Positions 1 to 6,625 of a stretch of DNA of 27,100 nucleotides are shown here, one piece after another. The notes below the pieces were generated by a model that saw nothing but the letters and a program-made list of their open reading frames with translations, was not told the origin of the DNA and made no database searches. Within the stretch, counting starts at the first letter, position 1. Each line of letters begins with the position of its first letter. Source of the stretch: a virus; IMG/VR virus record IMGVR_UViG_3300007623_000030, positions 1 through 27,100 of that record. The stretch is one strand, 5' to 3'. Both the position numbers and the translations under genes were made by a program.

Positions 1-2
1 AT

Positions 3-680
3 AATTTAATCGAACTTAAAGATACGTTTATAGAGGTATTTAAAACATATGGCGAAGAGTACTATGAAGATGGTCTCGGAAGATTTAATCACAATAGTGG
101 TCTTTGGATTAATCGTACTTGGCAAAGTCCTAGCTTTAGGCGTGCTCACTTAGACGTTGTAGACGCTAGGAAAGAAAAGGGGCTTTGGATGATGCACGTG
201 TGCGTCTTTCCTCACTTGGGGTCCAAAGCCCCCATTTACGGGTTCGATGTTATTGCCGGTAAAAATAAGATGACCGGTGCGTTTTTAGATTTCTCACCCA
301 CAGTTGATCCTGACAATCAACTTATCACTGACTTTGCAGAACTTACCTCTGACTTGAAATGGAAGCGAGAACGAGAACTGCCAGAATGGGCTCAAAAGAT
401 ATTCACTGAGCATATGGTAGCCGCTGGTAACGTAAGAGAAATGGATGAAATTCTCCAAGTGAAGAAAGTCGCAATCAAAACGCTTGTACACTATGTTGCA
501 AGAGTTGGTGAGTACAACAACCAAGCTAACATAGCTCCTACTGCATTAGCGCAGAATCGCTATGCAAAATACCAAAAACAAAACCCGCACACTCCAAGAG
601 TCATGAAGTCACTCGGTCTAGATGAGAACGATGTGGACCTTTTCATAAAAGAATGTCTCTTTCCTGAAATACGCTATTGA
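3..680 (+). CDS. pcyX: PcyX-type ferredoxin-dependent bilin reductase (5' end outside window)
   Basis: The frame is open from the left edge; 225 residues are visible and roughly 25 N-terminal ones are missing by comparison with PcyA (about 248 aa). The enzyme family reduces biliverdin IXa with electrons from ferredoxin to give phycobilins. Recalled PcyA landmarks align well: HLE (His74/Glu76) appears as HLD at nt 147-155; His88 sits in MMHVCVFP (His at 195-197); Asp105 sits in YGFDVIAG (Asp at 246-248); and ELPEW follows further on. Known for PcyX: the Asp-His pair is kept, the PcyA Glu is Asp, and the product is phycoerythrobilin although PcyA is the closest relative. That is the pattern seen here. 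The internal ATG at 189 is not the start, because conserved family sequence lies before it. A heme oxygenase gene is expected just upstream, out of view. Cyanophage PebS is the main alternative. FDBR family is near certain; the PcyX subgroup is probable. Confidence 0.85.
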   Translation, partial: NLIELKDTFIEVFKTYGEEYYEDGLGRFNHNSGLWINRTWQSPSFRRAHLDVVDARKEKGLWMMHVCVFPHLGSKAPIYGFDVIAGKNKMTGAFLDFSPTVDPDNQLITDFAELTSDLKWKRERELPEWAQKIFTEHMVAAGNVREMDEILQVKKVAIKTLVHYVARVGEYNNQANIAPTALAQNRYAKYQKQNPHTPRVMKSLGLDENDVDLFIKECLFPEIRY

Positions 681-705
681 CAGCCACGCTATAGCCTGCT
701 ATAGT
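677..705 (+). promoter_or_regulatory. sigma70-like promoter for gp33-gp59
   Basis: TTGACA at 677-682 and TATAGT at 700-705 are separated by exactly 17 bp. The -35 overlaps the stop codon of the bilin reductase. Two GCTATAG copies (688-694 and 698-704) lie 10 bp apart, one helical turn, and the second overlaps the -10, so a regulator could bind here. Host RNA polymerase could use this site early in infection; that is inference from the consensus match. Confidence 0.7.
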
Positions 706-733
706 ATATACATTGTTATGAGGAGATATCCAA

Positions 734-955
734 TTGAAAGAACTAAGCAACGAAAGCGTAGTTAAAGAGATACAACAGTATATTGATAATGGTGTGCCCT
801 ACATTGATGCTGTGGTCGAATATGCCGAACGACACAATATTGAAATTGAAGTCCTAGGTGAACTTATTCGAGGTACACCTATTCTAAAAGCGGCTGTACA
901 AGCCGAAGCTGAAGAGTTGAATCTATTAGAGAGGACTGCAAGGTTACCCGTATGA
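734..955 (+). CDS. 33: gp33-like late promoter transcription co-activator
   Basis: A 73-aa acidic helical protein matching the short gp33 form of marine T4-like phages, including the C-terminal stretch EAEELNLLERTARLPV. In T4, gp33 bridges RNA polymerase and the gp45 sliding clamp so that gp55-holoenzyme fires at TATAAATA late promoters; such boxes occur elsewhere in this window. The start is TTG at 734, chosen because AGGAG (721-725) sits 8 nt before it. An ATG at 718-720 lies upstream of that ribosome-binding site and is out of frame. The gene overlaps gp59 by ATGA. T4 gp33 is longer (112 aa), so the assignment rests on the short marine family form plus its place beside gp59 and gp32. Confidence 0.75.
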   Translation: MKELSNESVVKEIQQYIDNGVPYIDAVVEYAERHNIEIEVLGELIRGTPILKAAVQAEAEELNLLERTARLPV

Positions 956-1545
956 GTATGTACAGTACACGTGATGCATTTGATGTATATGTGTATTACC
1001 TCGCACTGAAGAGACACTTTACATCATCATATGACTTTTTTAAATATAATGGCAAGGTGAAAGCCAATGCCACGTCTTTCGAGAATCGAAAAGACAAATT
1101 CTTCTTCTACAAGCTATCTAAGAGAAAGGACAACAGGGACTACATCTTAGCTAACTTATTAGTGAAACCGAATGCTTGGGCGGGTGATCTAGTAGATGAT
1201 AATGCTGAAGCAATCTATAATGATTGGCTAAAGCGAAAACAAGCATTGACATATCGGTTCAAGTCTGATATTATGGAACTCAATGAAGACTTCAACTCGA
1301 ACTTCATTGTAGAGGATGGTCAACACCCTCGTGTATTGAAACTTTACAGCATGAATCGAATTAGTCTAGAGACCCTTGTGATACTATGTGATCTAACGGG
1401 GTGCTTAAAATATTGGGAAAAAGCTATACAGGATACGATAGTTTTTCCAGATATAAATAGATTAGTCAAGAAATACTTTCCCTTCATGGAGTATGATAAA
1501 GCGAAAATGAAGAAAATATTGCTTGACAACTTCGAACAAATATAG
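952..1545 (+). CDS. 59: gp59 loader of the gp41 replicative helicase
   Basis: A 197-aa basic, largely helical protein close in length to T4 gp59 (217 aa). The N-terminal pattern (DAFDVYVYYLALKRHFTS followed by YDFFKYNGK) and the aromatic/basic run FFFYKLSKRKD are typical of the family. gp59 binds fork DNA and gp32 and loads the gp41 helicase at replication forks and recombination intermediates. The start overlaps the gp33 stop as ATGA, implying translational coupling. The next gene is its partner gp32, and the gp32 promoter begins inside the last codons of gp59. Confidence 0.88.
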   Translation: MSMYSTRDAFDVYVYYLALKRHFTSSYDFFKYNGKVKANATSFENRKDKFFFYKLSKRKDNRDYILANLLVKPNAWAGDLVDDNAEAIYNDWLKRKQALTYRFKSDIMELNEDFNSNFIVEDGQHPRVLKLYSMNRISLETLVILCDLTGCLKYWEKAIQDTIVFPDINRLVKKYFPFMEYDKAKMKKILLDNFEQI

Positions 1546-1551
1546 TAATAT
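1523..1551 (+). promoter_or_regulatory. sigma70-like promoter for gp32
   Basis: TTGACA at 1523-1528 and TAATAT at 1546-1551 with a 17-bp spacer. The -35 lies within the end of gp59 and the -10 starts just after its stop. gp32 has AGGAG at 1589-1593, 8 nt before its ATG. No MotA-like middle-promoter box was recognised, so direct use by host polymerase is the simplest reading. Confidence 0.7.
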
Positions 1552-1601
1552 ACACAACGTAAACAACTCGCAATATAGCGCATATACTAGGAGATACAAA
1601 T

Positions 1602-2534
1602 ATGTCTACATCTTTTGCCGCACTCAAAAAGCAACGTTCATCTTCATTCGATAAGTTGAACTCTCAGCTTCAAAAACTAAACAACACCGCACCATCTCAG
1701 TCAGATGATTACTGGAAACTAGAAGTCGATAAAGCAGGCAATGGCTATGCTGTTATTCGTTTCTTGCCAGCACCTGAGGGTGAAGACTTGCCATTTGTTC
1801 GTGTATTCGATCACGGCTTTAAAGGTCCAGGCGGTTGGTATATCGAAAACTCTCTCACAACTATCGGTCAAGATGATCCAGTTTCAGAGTACAATTCCCA
1901 GTTGTGGAATTCAGGCATTGATGCCAATAAAGAAATCGCACGTAATCAGAAGCGCCGTTTGTCTTACCACGCAAATATCTATGTGGTCAAAGATCCTGCA
2001 AACCCACAGAACGAAGGTAAAGTCTTCCTCTACAAGTTTGGTAAGAAAATCTTTGATAAGCTAAATGCTGCAATGAATCCTGAGTTTGAAGATGAAACAC
2101 CTATCAATCCTTTCGATTTCTGGGAAGGTGCTAACTTCAAACTTAAAGCTCGTAATGGTGACGGTGGGTATCGCACTTATGAGCCTTCATCCTTCGAAGC
2201 GCCAAGCGCACTACTCGAGGATGATGAGGAGCTAGAGGCAGTCTGGAAAGCCCAGAAGTCTCTACAAGAAATCGTTGATCCTAAAAACTTCAAGTCGTAT
2301 GACGAACTAAAAGCCAAGCTTTACAAAGTTCTTGCGCTTGACGGCAGCCATCACGCACCCACTCAAAAGGCTGAGGATGACGATATGGAGATGGACTTCA
2401 CTCCGAAGTTCAAAGAGCGTTCTGCTCCAGAAATGGACACAGCGCCCGCTCCAAAAGCTGAAGCAATGTCGTTCGGAAGTTCATCTGATGACGATGACGA
2501 CCTCGACTTCTTCAAAAATCTAGCTGATGACTAA
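1602..2534 (+). CDS. 32: gp32 single-stranded DNA-binding protein
   Basis: A 310-aa protein (T4 gp32: 301 aa) that coats ssDNA in replication, recombination and repair and contacts gp59. Three parts are visible: a basic N-terminal cooperativity region (about 1-25), the OB-fold core (about 30-215) with KRRLS at 117-121 and the hallmark NIYVVKDPANPQNEGKVF, and an acidic tail ending SSSDDDDDLDFFKNLADD. T4 gp32 has a zinc site (one His, three Cys); this protein has no cysteine anywhere, so the metal site is absent. It has its own promoter and ribosome-binding site and is followed by a terminator, fitting high independent expression. Confidence 0.95.
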   Translation: MSTSFAALKKQRSSSFDKLNSQLQKLNNTAPSQSDDYWKLEVDKAGNGYAVIRFLPAPEGEDLPFVRVFDHGFKGPGGWYIENSLTTIGQDDPVSEYNSQLWNSGIDANKEIARNQKRRLSYHANIYVVKDPANPQNEGKVFLYKFGKKIFDKLNAAMNPEFEDETPINPFDFWEGANFKLKARNGDGGYRTYEPSSFEAPSALLEDDEELEAVWKAQKSLQEIVDPKNFKSYDELKAKLYKVLALDGSHHAPTQKAEDDDMEMDFTPKFKERSAPEMDTAPAPKAEAMSFGSSSDDDDDLDFFKNLADD

Positions 2535-2552
2535 TTGGTAAGACGCTAGTTT

Positions 2553-2580
2553 AAAGGGGGAGTCAAAAGCTCCCCCTTTT
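2553..2580. terminator. bidirectional rho-independent terminator
   Basis: A 10-bp perfect stem: AAAGGGGGAG (2553-2562) pairs with CTCCCCCTTT (2570-2579) around a 7-nt loop, with T residues at 2577-2580 on the + strand and the complementary T run on the - strand (2553-2555 plus nearby TT). It lies between convergent genes, gp32 and the tape measure, and should end transcripts from both sides. Confidence 0.9.
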
Positions 2581-2581
2581 C

Positions 2582-4372
2582 TTATCTAGGGAGTGCACCA
2601 TCCAAAGATGAGGTAGGTACAGTTGTAGTGTAGTAGTTTGCTACAGTTGAAGTTGTGTTACCACCGCTATTAACTGTAGTAGGTGCAATAACATTGGCAG
2701 CTGCCTGTCTTGCTTGATTATCTAGCTCGGCTAGTTGTTCAAGTCTTCTACTTTCAATAGCTTTAATTTTTGCATCTAGGTCGCCTGATCGACTGGACAT
2801 TGCTTGACGGGCTGATGCAATATCATCATCGTCTACAATTAAACCACCACCAGGAAGACTGCGGATAACTTCTAGTCCGGCTATCTTAATTCTATCTGGA
2901 ATAGATGCGAACCAATCGCCAAACATTAAGAAGCCACGTTCTAGTTTAGCTTTCAAGTTAATGTACATTTCTTTGCCTGCGATCATGATTCGGTCTGGTA
3001 TACCTGAAATCCAATCTCCAAACTCAGCGAACTTAGTTCTTACAGTATCTACAACACCCGAGAACTTATCTTGTACATATTTCACAGCTACGCCAACGGT
3101 ATCTGCAATGAAGTCTTGAAGCTTAAACGGTTCGTCTTCTTCACTACTGAATCCAAACAAACCTTTAACAAAGTTGATAGCCATGTTAACAGGTGCATAC
3201 ACGAGATCGGTTAATTTGCCAAGGGCGCCAAGTAGTGTCTTGTCTTCTTCTCCGAACGTGAATAAGTCTTTAATTACGTTTATGGCACCTTTGACTCCAT
3301 CAAATATAGAGCCTACAATATCATTGAATAGTTTAGTAAACGAGAATGACTTGATTGATTCTGCTGTATCGGTAAATCCAAGTTTAGATACTACCCAAGC
3401 TACAGCGTCCTTTACTAAGTCCAAAGGCTTAGTGATAAGAGAATTGAAGAAGCCTGTGATAGCGCCTTCTAGTCCTCCTAGAATACCACCTTCGGCATAT
3501 CCATCGATTGCGCCCTTAACTGTATCAAATAGAGTGATGACTACTGCAATTGGAGCAAACAGTTTGCCGACTAGACCAGCTACCTTGCCTATAACGGTTC
3601 CAAGAGACTTAAAGTAGCCTCCAATTCTGGCTGCTATATTCTTAATTCTACTAAGTGGACCACCCTCAGCTGGAGCAAGACCCTTGATAGCTTCGGCTGC
3701 TGATGTGAATAGTTCTGTGATAGGTGCAAAGAATGATTTGAAACTAGCAATTGCTTTGCCTAGTTTACTCTCTTCACCTATACTTAGAAATGATTTGACA
3801 CGCTCCATGCCAGAGGTGACTGCGGTTCGAACAGCCGTGATGCGTTCATTCACTGCGGCTTTGAATAGCTCTAGTTGCATTGCAATGCCTACCCGCAATC
3901 CTCTAAGATTTTTAGATAGAGACTCTGGAGTAAACATCTTTCCAAAAGCTTTTATGGCTTTGAATTGACCAGATAGTATACCTAGTGTTGCTCCTAGAGT
4001 ACCAGCTATTGCAGTGCTAAGTCCTCCTAGTCCACCGAAGACTGCTAAAGAATCTCCTCCTCCTGCTGGGCTTTGAGGAGCGACAGATGGCTTATCTTCG
4101 TCTTTCTTCGGTGCGCTAGTGTCTTTAACTTGTAAGTCGTTGCCTCTGCGCATATCTTCTAGCTGTTCAGCCGATAGATCATTTGCTTTGGCAAGAAGTC
4201 TGCCTATGGTCTGCAACTCTATATTAGTCGCTGATAAAGAAGTCTCTATTGCCTTCAAAACTGGGACAACAGCCTCTTTCACCGACTTGATTGAGTTGGT
4301 GCCTGAATTCCGAGTTAACTTGCCCTCAGCTTGTATGCGGGCGATTAGATCGGGTATTGATGCTTCAGCCAT
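2582..4372 (-). CDS. 29: gp29-like tape measure / tail length determinator
   Basis: A 596-aa helix-rich protein with alternating Ala/Gly-rich hydrophobic segments (about 110-135 and 260-285) and amphipathic helices, as in tape measures. It follows the gp26/gp51 frames, where T4-like phages and the lambda-type layout place the tape measure, and its length is nearly that of T4 gp29 (590 aa). A 33-residue tandem repeat is visible: FGDWISGIPDRIMIAGKE from Phe451 and FGDWFASIPDRIKIAGLE from Phe484. The ribosome-binding site AGGAAG lies inside the end of the preceding gp51-like frame. It is the last gene of the leftward operon. Assignment rests on position, length and composition, not on a diagnostic motif. 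Confidence 0.72.
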   Translation of the reverse strand: MAEASIPDLIARIQAEGKLTRNSGTNSIKSVKEAVVPVLKAIETSLSATNIELQTIGRLLAKANDLSAEQLEDMRRGNDLQVKDTSAPKKDEDKPSVAPQSPAGGGDSLAVFGGLGGLSTAIAGTLGATLGILSGQFKAIKAFGKMFTPESLSKNLRGLRVGIAMQLELFKAAVNERITAVRTAVTSGMERVKSFLSIGEESKLGKAIASFKSFFAPITELFTSAAEAIKGLAPAEGGPLSRIKNIAARIGGYFKSLGTVIGKVAGLVGKLFAPIAVVITLFDTVKGAIDGYAEGGILGGLEGAITGFFNSLITKPLDLVKDAVAWVVSKLGFTDTAESIKSFSFTKLFNDIVGSIFDGVKGAINVIKDLFTFGEEDKTLLGALGKLTDLVYAPVNMAINFVKGLFGFSSEEDEPFKLQDFIADTVGVAVKYVQDKFSGVVDTVRTKFAEFGDWISGIPDRIMIAGKEMYINLKAKLERGFLMFGDWFASIPDRIKIAGLEVIRSLPGGGLIVDDDDIASARQAMSSRSGDLDAKIKAIESRRLEQLAELDNQARQAAANVIAPTTVNSGGNTTSTVANYYTTTVPTSSLDGALPR

Positions 4373-4375
4373 ATG

Positions 4376-4549
4376 TTAGTCTTCCTTTTGGGACTCTATG
4401 TAGTCTATTAACATGTCATAGTATATGTCTCTTTCAAAGGGAAGCAGACTTTCAATTTCACTTATCTGATATTTATGATGCTGTGCTAAGCCAAAAACCA
4501 TTCTATAGTATGATGCCAGAGTGATGTGACTCAGCACTAGATAAAAAAA
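4376..4549 (-). CDS. 51: gp51-like frame, probably made as a -1 frameshift extension of gp26
   Basis: An open frame of 55 codons after the slippery site, ending TAA at 4378-4376, four bases before the tape measure ATG. Its first ATG is at 4501 (41 codons); a GTG is at 4537-4535. Neither has a Shine-Dalgarno sequence, while other genes of this operon do. The sequence reads LASYYRMVFGLAQHHKYQ then ISEIESLLPFERDIYYDML, the compact helical pattern of gp51/tail-chaperone C-terminal extensions. By position it matches T4 gp51, the hub assembly factor (249 aa in T4). Expression as a gp26-gp51 fusion (about 287 aa) is inferred; a short independent protein from 4501 is the alternative. Confidence 0.6.
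   Translation of the reverse strand, partial: FFYLVLSHITLASYYRMVFGLAQHHKYQISEIESLLPFERDIYYDMLIDYIESQKED
4514..4549 (-). promoter_or_regulatory. predicted -1 programmed frameshift site (slippery heptamer plus stem-loop)
   Basis: Reading the - strand, T TTT TTT occupies 4549-4543 with zero-frame codons TTT TTT, then ATC TAG ends gp26. Six nt after the heptamer a stem-loop can form: TGC (4536-4534) with GCA (4516-4514), and GAGT (4532-4529) with ACTC (4522-4519), around a 6-nt loop with a small internal bulge. A -1 slip continues as FF-YLVLSHITLASYY into the gp51-like frame. Heptamer, spacing and open -1 frame are seen; frameshifting is inferred. The stem is modest, and the T7 run could also cause transcriptional slippage. 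Confidence 0.65.
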
Positions 4550-5238
4550 GTTTCGGTTCCTTCAGCAACAAAAGTCTTTTCTTTCCCATCTTTAGTTGTA
4601 TACTTTGCTTCGTATTTCATCTTTGGTATAGTATCAAAGAAGTCACGAATATCATTAATGACTTTAGAATCTAGAGAGTCGATAAACGAATCAACTTCCT
4701 CATCTGTGAAGTCCTTAATTTTGTAAATCGTTTCGTCTTCAATTACAGACTCAATGCATGCCTTCATAACATCGAATAGGGCACTTTCTTGATTCTCCTC
4801 TGAGCCTTGTAGACTGCGAATGAAATCGATTGTTGGGTACTTCATACTCAACTTGATATTATCTGTTACGTCAACCAACTTAGTGTGCTTGTCAGAACGG
4901 ACAATTGTGATATCGTCAACGTTCAAAGACAGTTCGACCTCTTCTTCAGTCTCAGGGTCAATTACCTTGAAAGTCATTTGGTTGTTCACTGCTTTAGCAC
5001 GAATTTGAAGTAGTACATACTCAAGGTCAAATACTGCTAACTTATTAATATCATATCCCTGTAAACAGTTAGTAAGGATTTGCTTAATAGATAGAATCAC
5101 CTGATCTATATCGTTTGACTCTTGAGCAATCAAGAGAATTTTTTCTTCCTTAACTGTAAACGGGCGATATTTTACTTTGTCACCCGATGATGGGATAGTC
5201 AATTCAAATAAGGGTTGACTTATCTTAGGTAATGGCAT
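4537..5238 (-). CDS. 26: gp26 baseplate hub subunit / probable tail assembly chaperone
   Basis: A 233-aa acidic protein (T4 gp26: 208 aa) with the family N-terminus: KISQPLFELTIPSS, then KYRPFTVKEEKILLIAQES, then a region around INKLAVFDLEYVLLQIRAK. This is the T4-type baseplate protein family needed for hub assembly. The ribosome-binding site GGAG precedes ATG 5238. The last codons are ACT TTT TTT ATC TAG, which hold a slippery heptamer, so a minor longer product is expected. It lies directly before the tape measure, the place of gpG/gpGT chaperones in lambda-like phages. Confidence 0.85.
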   Translation of the reverse strand: MPLPKISQPLFELTIPSSGDKVKYRPFTVKEEKILLIAQESNDIDQVILSIKQILTNCLQGYDINKLAVFDLEYVLLQIRAKAVNNQMTFKVIDPETEEEVELSLNVDDITIVRSDKHTKLVDVTDNIKLSMKYPTIDFIRSLQGSEENQESALFDVMKACIESVIEDETIYKIKDFTDEEVDSFIDSLDSKVINDIRDFFDTIPKMKYEAKYTTKDGKEKTFVAEGTETFFI

Positions 5239-5258
5239 AATATACTCCTATAATGTAA

Positions 5259-6029
5259 TTATTTTAAAGATCCGAGAATCGTGTTCACGTCAGTTACGGT
5301 GTTAACTAAGTCCTGTAAATTTCGTGGTCTATTCAAGTTATTTAGTGCTTGCCCAAATGTGTTAGCCGCAGACAAGAATCCTAGAATGCTGTTAGGTGAT
5401 CCGAAGTCGCCTGTCAATTTACCGTTTTCAGTTGCTTCCACTTTGATAGAATCGTATGCAAACTGAACAGGCAATGTTAGAACTTCAGCCGCATTCTCCC
5501 ACGATACAGTCTGATTGCCAACAACGATTGGATATGCATTGTTAAACTTATACTTGTAAGTTTTATCAGTCTGATTCTGCGAATATACTGTCACTTCGAT
5601 AGTACATGCATATTCGTCTCTGTATCCAAATTCGTATGGACGTTGACCGCCATTTACTTCTGATGAATAGCCAGCTTCAACATCATAGTTTACAATTGTC
5701 TGCATCCAACGATGAAAGAATCTAAGTACGCCAAAGTTACTGTCAACCATGAAGACAGTAGGCAAAGGAGCAAGCTCAAACCCCACGGGGCGTTTTTCAC
5801 TTGGACCGTAACCTCTAGGCTTAAAGTCTGCCGTTACAACTTCTACCGCTGGCAAGTCAACGCTCTTACACAAGAAGGTTAGTGACCGAGTATCCATCTT
5901 ACTCGCTTCGACTAGATCGCCTGCGAGTTTCATATTCTGACCCATTTGAATTGTCATAACGAATAGGTTACTCTTAGCTAACCCGTGCTTATTGATTGCC
6001 GCAGTGAAATCTGATATATTAAATGCCAT
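5259..6029 (-). CDS. 54: gp54-like baseplate tail-tube initiator (gp19 tube fold family)
   Basis: A 256-aa protein with tail-tube family features: an N-terminal NLFVMTIQMG strand, RSLTFLCKSVDLPAVEV, then the central FMVDSNFGVLRFFHRWMQTI and late strands TLPVQFAYDSIKVE. The C-terminal tail (LVNTVTDVNTILGSL) resembles the end of T4 gp54 (320 aa), which starts tube polymerisation on the baseplate. It lies between the unassigned 196-aa gene and gp26. The tube terminator gp3 shares the fold and is the main alternative; gp48 is assigned elsewhere in the window, which favours gp54 here. An AGGAT ribosome-binding site precedes the ATG. Confidence 0.65.
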   Translation of the reverse strand: MAFNISDFTAAINKHGLAKSNLFVMTIQMGQNMKLAGDLVEASKMDTRSLTFLCKSVDLPAVEVVTADFKPRGYGPSEKRPVGFELAPLPTVFMVDSNFGVLRFFHRWMQTIVNYDVEAGYSSEVNGGQRPYEFGYRDEYACTIEVTVYSQNQTDKTYKYKFNNAYPIVVGNQTVSWENAAEVLTLPVQFAYDSIKVEATENGKLTGDFGSPNSILGFLSAANTFGQALNNLNRPRNLQDLVNTVTDVNTILGSLK

Positions 6030-6033
6030 CTTT

Positions 6034-6624
6034 TTATCCTATTGCTCTTCTTGAGTCTGCAAATACAGTAGACTTGCTTGCACCCTGGAATCTTTCAAGC
6101 GGCATAAATAATGCAATATCCCATTCGGAAGGATATATGTACATAAACTGGCTGCGCAATTGACTAGTCAAATAACGCTTCACACAAGGCTTGAAATAAC
6201 GATACTTCGCCGCACTAGACAAAACTTTATAAGAAAGATTCAGTTTAGTGCTTTCATCATATCTGGTGTTATTGCTTATTTCGTATAATGAGTCCATGAG
6301 TTTGGCTCTATACGCAAGTGGTAGATAGTGAAGGTTGATACCGTAGAACCCGCCCTTCACTTTTCTAAATGGAAATACTAAAGGGAATCTGTCATAGTAT
6401 GGGAGAGTCTGTGCATGTTTAGCCTCGTAGTAGTACATATACATATGCCCTATTAGAGGTCTTGTAGTGAGACGGTCTTTGTCTCCACGCATTAACTTTC
6501 CTTCATTCACACGTTTGTAAGACTTAGCCGTTTCACGGTACCAATCACGTGCTTTAGATTCACGTGCAGGTATCTGTCCAGCTCTTACGCCTTTTGTGAG
6601 AATTTCGTCAAATATGATTGCCAT
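6034..6624 (-). CDS. conserved T4-superfamily protein of unknown role in the tail operon
   Basis: A 196-aa basic, aromatic-rich protein with no T4 counterpart I can name safely. Visible are MYMYYYEAKHAQTLPYYDRFP, with LVFPFRK and a GINLHYLPLAYRAKLMDSLY block at about residues 92-115, and a C-terminal EWDIALFMPLERFQGA then DSRRAIG. The same pattern recurs in proteins of other marine T4-like phages, as I recall it. No signal peptide or membrane segment is apparent. The start is 1 nt past the nuclease stop and the next gene begins 4 nt after this one ends, so it is co-expressed with hub and tube genes and is probably a structural or assembly factor. DNA end protector gp2 was considered but not supported. 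Confidence 0.55.
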   Translation of the reverse strand: MAIIFDEILTKGVRAGQIPARESKARDWYRETAKSYKRVNEGKLMRGDKDRLTTRPLIGHMYMYYYEAKHAQTLPYYDRFPLVFPFRKVKGGFYGINLHYLPLAYRAKLMDSLYEISNNTRYDESTKLNLSYKVLSSAAKYRYFKPCVKRYLTSQLRSQFMYIYPSEWDIALFMPLERFQGASKSTVFADSRRAIG

Positions 6625-6625
6625 A

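Noticed and set aside
189-680. Taking ATG 189 as the start of the bilin reductase
   Set aside because: Conserved family sequence, including the HLD motif at 147-155, lies upstream in the same open frame, so the gene enters from the left edge.
3174-3617. 147-aa open frame on the + strand inside the tape measure gene
   Set aside because: It is antisense to a gene with good context, has low-complexity composition that mirrors the opposite strand, and has no ribosome-binding site of note.
6034-6624. Assignment as DNA end protector gp2
   Set aside because: Length (196 versus 274 aa in T4) and visible motifs do not support it; only closeness to gp4 suggests it.
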